Made by a program: the position numbers and the translations under genes
Notes under the pieces: model-generated
What the model was told of the DNA's origin: nothing
The model's input: the letters and a program-made list of their open reading frames with translations, nothing else
Databases searched by the model: none
In this document: piece by piece, positions 20,813-27,586 of the stretch
How the letters are laid out: each line of letters opens with the position of its first letter
Numbering within the stretch: the first letter of the stretch is position 1
Virus record (IMG/VR): IMGVR_UViG_3300028654_000060
Span: 1-27,586 of that record
Length of the DNA stretch: 27,586 nucleotides
DNA from: a virus
Strand: one strand, 5' to 3'

Positions 20813-21826
20813 TCACGGCAAGTAATACAGCGGATAATTTGGGAGCTTGATGCTCTCCGTCGCTTTCTTCATCTTTTCATACGCTCTTGCAGACTGCATG
20901 AATTCAGGCTTGTAGGTTTCGCAAATCACCATGACTTCGTAAATCCAGTCGTGAAGAATCTTGCCGCGCTCTCCGTCGACCATTTTTGCCATGTGCAAGA
21001 AGCACTCCCAGTCGCTCGGCTTGAGCATTTCAGGTGCAAGAACTGCACGTCCGTTAAAGTCGCGCATCATGCGCGTGAACATGTTCTCTTCAAGATACCT
21101 GAAGAATGTTTCATGCACTTTCTCGGGTAGCTTCTTCTCTTCTTGCAGCTTTTTCAACCCGTTGCCGATGTAAAGGTACTTCCAGCAAATCTGCTCTTCT
21201 TCCCACACTTTCGCTGTCCTGTCGTTGCTCTTCGAAGACTCGACGCAGGGCATTTCCACCATCATGGCTGAACGATCATGCATCGCTTCGAGTATGCCTA
21301 ACGACTGAGGGTAAGAACTCGTGCTAAACAGTTCCCAATTGACTGAACAGACAGCTTGCTTGTAAAGATCCGTCTTCGCAATGTTGCCCGAAATGAAGCC
21401 TGTGAAGTCGAGAAAGCCGACGGTGTTGCACAGTCCAAGAACGCTGTCACACAATGCCGCTTGCTTCTGCACCCGAGTCGTTTCAGCAACATGGTAGAAG
21501 TCACACTCGCGGGTTTGAATCAAGCCATCGATGAACTGCACCGCGCCGGGAAACAACTTGTCGTCGTCACCAAACGTCCACGTATACTCCGACGTTGCGC
21601 ATTCGACAGCCCGCTTGAAATTGCCTGCAAACTTCAAGCGATTTTCAAAGCGTTTGTACTTGATGAACGGATATTTCTCGACAAGACGTGCGCACACTGC
21701 AGGCGTGTCGTCAGTTGATGCATCATCAGCAATGATGATCTCGGCAGGATTCTGAGAGGCGATGCTCTCGACGCAAGCTTCAAGCGTGTCAGATCGATTC
21801 CACGTCGGAATGGCGAACGAGATCAT
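20813..21826 (-). CDS. Family 2 glycosyltransferase, 337 aa
   Basis: I start at ATG 21826, which overlaps the previous TGA (ATGA) and begins MISFAIPTWNR, the usual first strand of GT-A enzymes; the longer frame to 21913 adds an unlikely basic leader. Motifs: the nucleotide-binding IIIADDASTDDT (30-41) and the metal-binding DDD (TFGDDDKL, 84-91) of the DxD type. The C-terminal half (about 200-337) is helical and of unknown role (WEEEQICWKYLYIGNGLKKL). It should transfer a sugar from a nucleotide-sugar donor in the cytoplasm. It is followed ten bases later by the methyltransferase-GT9 gene, so both probably act on the same glycan or virion target. Confidence 0.88.
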   Translation of the reverse strand: MISFAIPTWNRSDTLEACVESIASQNPAEIIIADDASTDDTPAVCARLVEKYPFIKYKRFENRLKFAGNFKRAVECATSEYTWTFGDDDKLFPGAVQFIDGLIQTRECDFYHVAETTRVQKQAALCDSVLGLCNTVGFLDFTGFISGNIAKTDLYKQAVCSVNWELFSTSSYPQSLGILEAMHDRSAMMVEMPCVESSKSNDRTAKVWEEEQICWKYLYIGNGLKKLQEEKKLPEKVHETFFRYLEENMFTRMMRDFNGRAVLAPEMLKPSDWECFLHMAKMVDGERGKILHDWIYEVMVICETYKPEFMQSARAYEKMKKATESIKLPNYPLYYLP

Positions 21827-22101
21827 GACGGTAGGATACGCCAGAAAAACTCGCCTCTTTGAACGTACTCGCGTCCGTTCATCTTGTGAAACGCTTGTTT
21901 CACGTCCTCCCAACTCAAGCCTGCATTTTCGACTTCACGATAGACATAAGTGCGAAGAATCGGACCGCCACTCAAGAAGCCGGACAAAAACGCTTCGCAG
22001 CGATTTTCGATTACAGGCTTCGGCTCTTCAGCAACGACAGCAGGCTTTACGACTGGTTTTGCTTTTGCTGCCTTTGCTTTTATTTCCTCCCACTTGTCCA
22101 T
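21823..22101 (-). CDS. Small protein with winged-helix-like C-terminus in the head operon, 92 aa
   Basis: ATG 22101 has AGGGG five bases upstream; a TTG at 22116 in frame has no ribosome site. The first 37 residues are a Lys/Ala/Val-rich linker (EEIKAKAAKAKPVVKPAVVAEE). Residues 38-92 look like a small winged helix: helix (CEAFLSGFLSGGPILRTYVYREV), helix (SWEDVKQAFHKM), wing (REYVQRGEFFWRILP). The function in a structural operon is not obvious; it could bind DNA or the virion. Stop overlaps the GT2 start, linking it to the glycosyltransferase cassette. Confidence 0.6.
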   Translation of the reverse strand: MDKWEEIKAKAAKAKPVVKPAVVAEEPKPVIENRCEAFLSGFLSGGPILRTYVYREVENAGLSWEDVKQAFHKMNGREYVQRGEFFWRILPS

Positions 22102-22143
22102 TTCAACCCCTAACAAGAATTACAGAGAGATTCAACTACACGC

Positions 22144-22560
22144 CTACAAACGGTCAAGATAGTTATTCCGCTCAACAAAGCCCTCGTTACCGTCGTCGCC
22201 GATTGCTTCGCCATAGAAGTGATCGATGTGCTCGCCACTGTAAATGTCGTCAGCACCTTTCATTTGACGCCTACGGAATCCCTCTTTAAAAGCTTCAGGC
22301 GTCGTGTCATTGGTCACATCAGTTGCACCTGCTACAGACAATGGCATCTGCTCGATCTGCACCCGCTTCTGCATGTCAATGTCCATACCCGGTGGTAGGA
22401 AGTTGAACTTGTCTGCACAAAATTCAGCAGCGGTTTCATTGTTGCAATGTTGCTTGCCATCTCCGTTCAAATCACGCGAAGACTCAAAACTGACCCACTT
22501 ATTACCGTCGTCTTCGTTCTTGACCGGCGTTATGATTTGGAATTTCTCCTGCAATGACAT
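22144..22560 (-). CDS. Head-region protein with FLPPGMDI motif, copy 2, 138 aa
   Basis: Three ATG codons (22566, 22563, 22560) follow AGGAG; the third, MSLQEKF, has the best spacing. The second half contains CADKFNFLPPGMDI and RVQIEQMPLSV, closely matching the preceding gene's AAKLNFLPPGMDI and AEINEMPLRL. The rest is different, with a C-terminal GDDGNEGFVERNNYLDRL. The two genes therefore share an ancestral domain of about 35-40 residues. Possibly a minor head or head-tail protein made after the coat protein; no known family recognised. Confidence 0.7.
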   Translation of the reverse strand: MSLQEKFQIITPVKNEDDGNKWVSFESSRDLNGDGKQHCNNETAAEFCADKFNFLPPGMDIDMQKRVQIEQMPLSVAGATDVTNDTTPEAFKEGFRRRQMKGADDIYSGEHIDHFYGEAIGDDGNEGFVERNNYLDRL

Positions 22561-22571
22561 CATCATCTCCT
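22558..22571 (-). promoter_or_regulatory. Ribosome site followed by three consecutive ATG codons
   Basis: On the minus strand AGGAG is followed by ATGATGATG, the same arrangement as at 343-356 on the plus strand. The third ATG (22560) has six-base spacing. Confidence 0.5.
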
Positions 22572-22574
22572 TGA

Positions 22575-22601
22575 AAGGACGAGGGCCGAAGCCCTCGCCT
22601 T
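22575..22601 (-). terminator. Strong UUCG-loop hairpin, possible partial terminator
   Basis: On the minus strand AAGG-CGAGGGC-TTCG-GCCCTCG-(T)-CCTT: a perfect seven-base GC-rich stem closed by a TTCG tetraloop, extended by four more pairs around a single bulge. The following sequence is only short T-rich (CCTTTC), so it may be a weak terminator, an RNA-stability element or a translational spacer. It fills the 50-base gap between the two FLPPGMDI genes, just upstream of the next ribosome site. Confidence 0.6.
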
Positions 22602-22610
22602 AGTCAGACA

Positions 22611-23051
22611 TTACTCAGGAATATCCTTAGGAGCAGGATACCAACCGTCGCCAGGATACGAGACATCAACAATCAGCCGCAGAGGCATCTCATTAATTTC
22701 AGCGTTGTCCTGATTGGAGATATCCATTCCCGGCGGCAGGAAGTTGAGTTTGGCTGCTTCACCAAACGCCGTTCCCTGTTTGTCGAGATACCCGTCGGTA
22801 ATGAAACCGGACGATTCGCCGATGTCATTGTGCAAATGCTCCATCCCGCCGATCTTCGAAACAACACCTTCGATCATTGGTTTGGAAATCGGCCCAAGGT
22901 CAGCGCCGGCGATATTACCTTCATACTCGCCAGGCTTTCCACCAACATTGGCAAACTGAGGCGGACCCGTCTTGTCAATCGCCGTGCCCTTCATATTGGC
23001 GTACTTCTTGACAGTGCCCACATTGGGCTTACCCGTGAAAGTCTTTGCCAT
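22611..23051 (-). CDS. Head-region protein with FLPPGMDI motif, copy 1, 146 aa
   Basis: ATG 23051 follows AAGGAGGG, the strongest ribosome site in the operon, so it is probably made in quantity. Residues 1-70 are basic then acidic (AKTFTGKPNVGTVKKYAN), followed by GMEHLHNDIGESSGFITDGYLDKQG and the shared domain AAKLNFLPPGMDISNQ / INEMPLRLIVDVSYPGDGWYPAP. Located right after the coat and decoration-like genes, it is probably a structural protein of the head. No family recognised. Confidence 0.7.
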   Translation of the reverse strand: MAKTFTGKPNVGTVKKYANMKGTAIDKTGPPQFANVGGKPGEYEGNIAGADLGPISKPMIEGVVSKIGGMEHLHNDIGESSGFITDGYLDKQGTAFGEAAKLNFLPPGMDISNQDNAEINEMPLRLIVDVSYPGDGWYPAPKDIPE

Positions 23052-23063
23052 GATAGTCCCTCC

Positions 23064-23663
23064 TTACGGGGTCACGTTGGCATTGGGAGCGACGAGGAGT
23101 TCCAGAACAGGGTTCAGGATGACCTCCGTCGCATCGACGCCTTTGACAAAGTTGATCGTATCGCCAGCCAGCAACGGAATCCCGCCGCCGACCAACGCCC
23201 AGTTGTTAGCTGCAGTCACAGCGTTCACTGATGCAGCACTCGTGCCGATTGCAGTGGTGTAAGCCGCATTAGGCGCCCAGTTGATCGACGCACCTGCAGT
23301 CGTCAGCGCAGCAGCACCTTGTGGCAGGTTATACGAACCCACCATTTGATACGTGCCAGTGCAAGTCTGCAGTTGAGTCGTGCCGTTGGCCGTGATGCGC
23401 ACGATGAAAGGTGCATTACCCGTGCCGACGTTACCAAGTGCGAACGCAGTCGAAGTACCTGTACCAACAGTCGTTGCCGTCGTCGTGATCGACTTCAGCA
23501 GCATGTTGGTAAAGGCGACAAATTTGTAACTGATCGTCGAAGCGCCCGCAGTCCAGACAGCCGTTTGCGCAGAACCCGCAAGAGTGCTGGTTCCCGCCAA
23601 AGGCACCGTCAATACCGCTTGATAGGCGGGATTGTCATATGCCATGCTCTTAGTTTGTGCCAT
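23064..23663 (-). CDS. Capsid decoration-like protein, 199 aa
   Basis: ATG 23663 has AGGAGA upstream and lies 30 bases after the major capsid stop. The protein is rich in Ala, Thr, Gly and Asn and almost entirely beta in pattern (ISYKFVAFTNMLLKSITTT, NAPFIVRITANGTTQLQT, LLAGDTINFVKGVDATEVILNP), with no Cys pairs or charged coiled coil. Size, composition and position immediately after the coat gene suggest a capsid decoration or head-fibre subunit; the sequence alone does not prove it. Confidence 0.6.
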   Translation of the reverse strand: MAQTKSMAYDNPAYQAVLTVPLAGTSTLAGSAQTAVWTAGASTISYKFVAFTNMLLKSITTTATTVGTGTSTAFALGNVGTGNAPFIVRITANGTTQLQTCTGTYQMVGSYNLPQGAAALTTAGASINWAPNAAYTTAIGTSAASVNAVTAANNWALVGGGIPLLAGDTINFVKGVDATEVILNPVLELLVAPNANVTP

Positions 23664-23693
23664 AGTTGTTTCTCCTAATAAAGTAAGGTTGGA

Positions 23694-24683
23694 TTAGCCC
23701 GCGCTGTCCCACTTGACGATGCGGCAGTTTGCGGCAAGCGTGTGAACAATCCCAAAGCCGCCCAAATAGTACCAGGCGACACCCTTACTGCGTCCGTAAT
23801 CCGTCGGAATCTTGCCGCGCATTTCTTCAGGCACCGCAATTGCTTCTGCGACTGTGTCATTGCCGAAGAAGAAGATCCAGTCGGACAGGTTGTTGACCCA
23901 TGCGCCGTTGGTACCCGCGGACGTCGAGTTGATGCCGTCTGTCGAGATGCCCTTGACGATGTTTGTCTGTTCGACATAGCGCACGTTTTCGTAGCGCCCG
24001 ATTTCGCCGTTCATGATCAGCTTGAAGCCCGTGTCCGAATACTGGTGGATCGTCTCCAGGTTGTTCTTGAACGTGCGCAGCGTCGACGGCCATGCAAGCG
24101 CATAGTAGTCGTCACCGAGGTACGCCGGAATGTTGCGTTCTTTCATCAGGTCGACGACCTTCTTGGCGTGAACGTTGCCGTAAGCGGCCGAGTTCGTCGC
24201 CGTGCAGGTGCCGTTCGTCGCCAGATACAGCGCCGAGGCACCAGCCGTTTCCGTCGAACACACGCGAATCAGCGTCTGGTTGAACTGGTTCCACGCGAGA
24301 CGGTCGAACGTCTTGACGGCGTCGTTTTTCAGAACCTTCTGCACCAGCTCCATGACCGGGAACTTCGACAGGTTGTCGAGCTTGCCCGAGTAAGGAACAC
24401 TGTTACCCGCTTCAGTGATCGTCAGGGTGCCCTGAACAATCGTGAAACTGGTTTCCGGCATCGTGTTCGTTTCCGTCAACACCCCACCGGCGGTTGCAAC
24501 GTCACTGAAGACGTCCCACGTGAAGATGTCACCCTTTTTCTTGCCTTGCTGTGATGCGTCCCGAACGTCCGCAAATTGGCGGAACTTGACCAACGGTTGC
24601 ACTGCCATGCGCAAGACGTTGCTCAACTGACGCGAGTACATGTACCCGCCCAGAGAGTTTACTGCCCATACTTGACCAGCCAT
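23694..24683 (-). CDS. Major capsid protein, 329 aa
   Basis: ATG 24683 has AGGAGA seven bases upstream; the longer frame to 24737 is not preceded by a site. The sequence AGQVWAVNSLGGYMYSRQL, VQPLVKFRQFADVRD, GDIFTWDVFSDVATAGGVL, TMPETSFTIVQGTLTITEAGNS and GKLDNLSKF matches what I recall of the coat proteins of BPP-1/BcepC6B-like podophages, related to the N4 gp56 family (HK97 fold). It follows the scaffold gene by 25 bases. The coding DNA looks richer in G and C at third positions than its neighbours, as expected for a highly expressed gene. Confidence 0.85.
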   Translation of the reverse strand: MAGQVWAVNSLGGYMYSRQLSNVLRMAVQPLVKFRQFADVRDASQQGKKKGDIFTWDVFSDVATAGGVLTETNTMPETSFTIVQGTLTITEAGNSVPYSGKLDNLSKFPVMELVQKVLKNDAVKTFDRLAWNQFNQTLIRVCSTETAGASALYLATNGTCTATNSAAYGNVHAKKVVDLMKERNIPAYLGDDYYALAWPSTLRTFKNNLETIHQYSDTGFKLIMNGEIGRYENVRYVEQTNIVKGISTDGINSTSAGTNGAWVNNLSDWIFFFGNDTVAEAIAVPEEMRGKIPTDYGRSKGVAWYYLGGFGIVHTLAANCRIVKWDSAG

Positions 24684-24708
24684 AGCCGAGTCTCCTAAAA
24701 AGTTGAAA

Positions 24709-25710
24709 TCATGAGCGCATCCATTGTGGGCCACCACGGACCTTAGCCATGTTGGCGATCACAGCAGACGGCGTTTCTTCTGTCTCGTCTTCAGCAACTG
24801 GCGCAGCAGTCTTCGCACTTGCCACTTTCGGGACTGCAGCTACCGTCGCTTTGCGATCAAGTTTCGCCTGAGTCGGATTCGGCGGAGTCGCAGCAGGAGT
24901 GGCAGCCTTTACCAGGTTGTCTTTCCACACTCGCACTTCATCACCGATTGCCTTGTAACGGGAATAGTAGTCACGTTTGTCGCCCGCCTTCAGCGCTTCA
25001 AGGTCTTTGTCCAAGACCATTTTGCGCAAGACGGGATCGTTCATGACGTCACCATACTCGTTCTCAAACCTGCTTGCCGCTTCCTTGAAGTTAAGACGCT
25101 CATCGACAGTTCTCGCCATGTCGTCCGCCGTAACGGATGGACCCCGCGATTGCAACTTTGCGATTGCTTCTATAGCTTCTTCTTCAGTACCCATTTGTAT
25201 AGCTCGGGCAAGCTTCCTGCGTTCCTCAAGATCGTCCTTTACCGTGTCCTCTTTCGAAGGTGGCGGCGGTGACGATTCCTGTATTGCCTGCTTCTTCAGT
25301 CTTGCCGCTTCCGCGAGATAGGTGTCGGCCGCTTCCACCTTCTGGGCGCGTTCGATCAACTCGTCTTGCGTAAGCTCAAGTTCTTTGCCATTGACACGAA
25401 TCTTGAATTTCTGAACCACCGGCGCAGGCTCACTCACTTCTTCAGCCATGCGCTCCAATTCTGTCTGCGTCGTGCCATCATCATCACTCGGCACAGGCGC
25501 TTCTGTCTCTTCGTTTGAATGAACGAATTGCGTCACCTGACCAGCATCGTCAATCTCAGTCAATTCTTCAGCGCGAGTCTCATCGAGACCGTCGTTGATC
25601 TGATTCAGCAATGCAATACGCGCATCGTTCTGCGAACCGACAACTTCGCCGTCATCAGCCTGAACTTGTTCGCCCGTGTCTTTGCTCGTAGCAACAGTCT
25701 TCTTTGCCAT
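24709..25710 (-). CDS. Scaffolding-type protein, 333 aa
   Basis: Between portal and major capsid, the scaffold slot. The protein is highly charged and mostly helical without Cys: an acidic N-terminus (GEQVQADDGEVVGSQND), a helical centre (LELTQDELIERAQKVEAADTYLAEAARLKKQA), a central PPPP break, more helices (KLARAIQMGTEEEAIEAIA) and a basic Ala/Pro/Lys tail (LDRKATVAAVPKVASAKT) ending RGGPQWMRS. ATG 25710 overlaps the previous TGA by one base (TGATG); GTG at 25713 is a less likely start. It should assemble with coat and portal in the procapsid and leave on maturation. By position and composition only. Confidence 0.75.
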   Translation of the reverse strand: MAKKTVATSKDTGEQVQADDGEVVGSQNDARIALLNQINDGLDETRAEELTEIDDAGQVTQFVHSNEETEAPVPSDDDGTTQTELERMAEEVSEPAPVVQKFKIRVNGKELELTQDELIERAQKVEAADTYLAEAARLKKQAIQESSPPPPSKEDTVKDDLEERRKLARAIQMGTEEEAIEAIAKLQSRGPSVTADDMARTVDERLNFKEAASRFENEYGDVMNDPVLRKMVLDKDLEALKAGDKRDYYSRYKAIGDEVRVWKDNLVKAATPAATPPNPTQAKLDRKATVAAVPKVASAKTAAPVAEDETEETPSAVIANMAKVRGGPQWMRS

Positions 25711-26000
25711 CACTCGTCCCTCTCTTCAAGAATGTCCTTGGCTTTCAAGCCTGCCATTACAGACTCGCTCAACCAAGTAATTAAATTTTCAGCCCGCCAT
25801 ACTTCGTTCTGAAACTTTTGCACGTCCTGCATCTTTGCCGGATTGACCGTTTTCAATCCTTTAAGCGCAGCGTTCAACTCACGATTCGCTTTGTCCACAA
25901 GATACTTGCCAACATCAGAGCGCATGAACGCATCGACTTGCTCGCCCAGTATTGCAACGTCGAATAACATTGCCTTGTTGACTTCGATCTCATCATCCAT
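25710..26000 (-). CDS. Small helical protein between portal and scaffold, 96 aa
   Basis: ATG 26000 overlaps the portal stop and follows GGGAG at six-base spacing; the frame open to 26024 lies inside the portal. The sequence is acidic at the start (DDEIEVNKAMLFDVAIL) and all-helical (KYLVDKANRELNAALKGLKTV, RAENLITWLSESVMAGLKAKDIL). Such small proteins between portal and scaffold occur in related podophages but their role is unknown; assembly of portal and scaffold is possible. Confidence 0.65.
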   Translation of the reverse strand: MDDEIEVNKAMLFDVAILGEQVDAFMRSDVGKYLVDKANRELNAALKGLKTVNPAKMQDVQKFQNEVWRAENLITWLSESVMAGLKAKDILEERDE

Positions 26001-27586
26001 TAACGACTCCCGGCTGCGCAGCAATCATCTTCTGCACAGGTGCAACCATCGGTTTGGCCTGTGTCTCAACCAATGCCCTGAAGTGAGTGGCCAACGCCCG
26101 CTTGTTCTCGTTGATTTCGTGAATCTGCGTCGTTGCAATCTTCGTCTTGTTTGTCTCGGCATTGGTAACGACCTTGACTTGACGATCCTTTTCCTTGTCA
26201 AGCAACTGCTTTTGCAAACCTTGCACCATCTGCATCGCCTGTTGCAACTGTTGCTGCATCTGTTTCATCTGCGGATTGTCACTGTCAAAGAACCTCGATC
26301 CGTCAGCATAGCCCAAATGTCCGAATATTTCTTTGCCGACTTCCTGCATGTTGATATTCGGAATCGGCTTGGCAAGCATATTCGTATAGGCTGTAACGCC
26401 CATGATGAACTTCTGCAGCTTCATCATCGGGTCAGTCGCACCCATTCCAACATTCACCGTGAGCGTTAATTCGCTCTTCAGCAACTCGTCTGTAACTTCA
26501 TCTATCCCATACTTCTGGAAGAGCTTGGCGCGCTTGCCAGCTATCTTCATGATGACTTGGTCAGTCTCATACTCCTGCTCTAGCATTACCAGTTGCCGCA
26601 GCACCGGCTGCACGAACGTCTCGACAAACGTGCGCAGCATGTATTCGACCAACGTTCCCTGCGAATTCGCCAACATCGCCATGTTTCTTGCAGGCGAATT
26701 TCCCGCCCCTGCCTGCATAATCGATGCGGGATTGAAATTGCCCAGCAACTCGTCCAATTCGGTATTCAGCAACTGGTGTTCCTGATACGACGATGCCGTC
26801 ACATCCTGCCACGTCACTTCCTTGACGTCGTTCGCCGGGTCGTCCAACATCACGACACCACCAGGTACATTTCGGACCAAGCCCATCACGTCCGCTTCTT
26901 TACCGCGCTTCACAAACCATTTTTTGTTCAGCACGAACTTGACATTATCGATGCGCTGATTCGCTACCTCATTGATTTCTTCCTGCAGCCCTTTGCCCAA
27001 CTGAGGCACCGACGCAGGCATCACCTTGTGCGTCTCGATCATGCACGGCCCGACAACATACGGACGCTTGCCATGAAACACGCTTTCAATCAGCGGGCGC
27101 GGCTCAGTCAGCAAACACAAATCACTCAGCGTGTAAAACTCCCAGTCCTTGCCTTCTTTCCTGTGAATGTGCCGCTGCACCCACGCGATGCAATAATCGT
27201 CAATCGTCGTTGCGTCCGAACGGTACGGATCGTCCGTCCCCTTGTTTCTTGCAATGCGCGTCGTGTCGATCTCGCCGTCACACGCCTTTGTTATCGTCTC
27301 TTCGCTGTACGTCTTCCAATCGCCGCTCTCCATCTTCTCCTTGATGTCCAAAACATACATCGGCATCAAGTGAATAAAGTACGGCGACGAATTGACAGGA
27401 TCAACCCAACTCGCAGCAGGGTCGAAGCGCAAATTCTCGACCGGAATCAATTCGACACACGGCTTGTCGACCTTCGCTTTCGGTTCGACTTCAGCAACAA
27501 TATCAACCTGCACCGCTTGCGCTTGCGGCGCTTCTTCCTGCAGCCCTTCACCACTTGTCGCAACCATTGCGCCCTGTGGCAACGTG
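25993..27586 (-). CDS. Portal protein, N-terminus cut by the right edge (at least 530 aa)
   Basis: The frame is open to the last base, so the true start lies outside the window; the leftmost in-frame codon at 27582 is TTG, not a convincing start. Motifs fit podophage portals: WVDPVNSSPYFIHLMPM, a conserved clip/stem region (GLQEEINEVANQRIDNVKFVLN, VKRGKEADVMGLVRNVPGG), LGNFNPASIMQAGAGN, VEYMLRTFVETFVQPVLRQL, and a Gln-rich C-terminal coiled coil (QMKQMQQQLQQAMQMVQGLQ) like the barrel of the P22 portal. It forms the dodecameric DNA gate. By analogy with about 700-aa relatives, some 170-200 residues are missing. Confidence 0.88.
   Translation of the reverse strand, partial: TLPQGAMVATSGEGLQEEAPQAQAVQVDIVAEVEPKAKVDKPCVELIPVENLRFDPAASWVDPVNSSPYFIHLMPMYVLDIKEKMESGDWKTYSEETITKACDGEIDTTRIARNKGTDDPYRSDATTIDDYCIAWVQRHIHRKEGKDWEFYTLSDLCLLTEPRPLIESVFHGKRPYVVGPCMIETHKVMPASVPQLGKGLQEEINEVANQRIDNVKFVLNKKWFVKRGKEADVMGLVRNVPGGVVMLDDPANDVKEVTWQDVTASSYQEHQLLNTELDELLGNFNPASIMQAGAGNSPARNMAMLANSQGTLVEYMLRTFVETFVQPVLRQLVMLEQEYETDQVIMKIAGKRAKLFQKYGIDEVTDELLKSELTLTVNVGMGATDPMMKLQKFIMGVTAYTNMLAKPIPNINMQEVGKEIFGHLGYADGSRFFDSDNPQMKQMQQQLQQAMQMVQGLQKQLLDKEKDRQVKVVTNAETNKTKIATTQIHEINENKRALATHFRALVETQAKPMVAPVQKMIAAQPGVVNG

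Noticed and set aside
20011-20850. 279-codon open frame on the + strand opposite the methyltransferase-GT9 gene
   Set aside because: It lies fully antisense to a gene with clear domain motifs, its peptide has no sensible domains, and it has no ribosome site or operon context.
23742-24554. 270-codon open frame on the + strand opposite the capsid gene
   Set aside because: It is an antisense shadow caused by G/C-ending codons in the capsid gene; the peptide is Arg/Val/Asp rich and not convincing.
24684-24737. Extension of the capsid protein N-terminus to 24737
   Set aside because: The added 18 residues cross the scaffold stop region and lack a ribosome site; ATG 24683 has AGGAGA seven bases upstream.
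1-27586. CRISPR array, insertion sequence, attachment site, or tRNA gene
   Set aside because: No regularly spaced repeats, transposase, integrase or clover-leaf sequence noticed by reading; no gene-free gap larger than about 50 bases to hold one.

Overview
The window is a continuous stretch of a tailed double-stranded DNA phage (or prophage) genome, most likely with a short tail (podovirus-like). The structural genes point to a P22-like short-tail architecture: a portal with a C-terminal coiled coil, scaffold, major coat, a P22 gp4-like head-completion protein, a P22 gp10-like packaged-DNA-stabilisation protein and three large ejection-type proteins. From memory, the coat protein and several small proteins recall podophages of Betaproteobacteria (Bordetella BPP-1, Burkholderia BcepC6B/Bcep22 types), so a host in Burkholderiales is my best guess; this is inference, not a search result. 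No terminase, polymerase, integrase, repressor or tRNA gene is visible; those probably lie beyond the two edges, and the portal gene runs off the right edge.

Positions 1-3859 (+ strand) hold a tightly packed run of twelve small genes plus one 11-codon mini-ORF. Neighbours are mostly joined by ATGA, GTGA or TAATG overlaps. Products are small proteins with CxxC pairs, coiled coils or winged-helix-like folds, a Lar-like zinc-ribbon protein and a predicted lipoprotein. Several are under 60 residues. This is typical of an accessory/early region of host-takeover and anti-defence genes.

Positions 3837-27586 (- strand) form one long late operon. Transcription runs right to left: portal (partial), 96-aa protein, scaffold, major capsid protein, decoration-like protein, two related head-region proteins with a strong UUCG hairpin between them, a small protein with a winged-helix-like end, a family 2 glycosyltransferase, a methyltransferase-GT9 fusion, gp4-like, gp10-like, a 98-aa tail-type protein, a GNAT-beta-domain fusion, three ejection-type proteins, a GARS/PurD-like ATP-grasp enzyme, a 984-aa tail fibre with two tandem LamG-like domains, small proteins, and a lysis cassette (possible extra holin, T4-type lysozyme, holin, nested Rz/Rz1). 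The + and - blocks converge and overlap by 23 bases.

The most unusual content is four enzyme-like genes embedded and translationally coupled inside the virion operon: GT2, methyltransferase-GT9, GNAT fusion and a PurD-like ATP-grasp protein that has lost the substrate-binding signatures of true GAR synthetase. Together they could modify the virion, the tail fibre, the host surface or a small molecule; the sequence does not say which.
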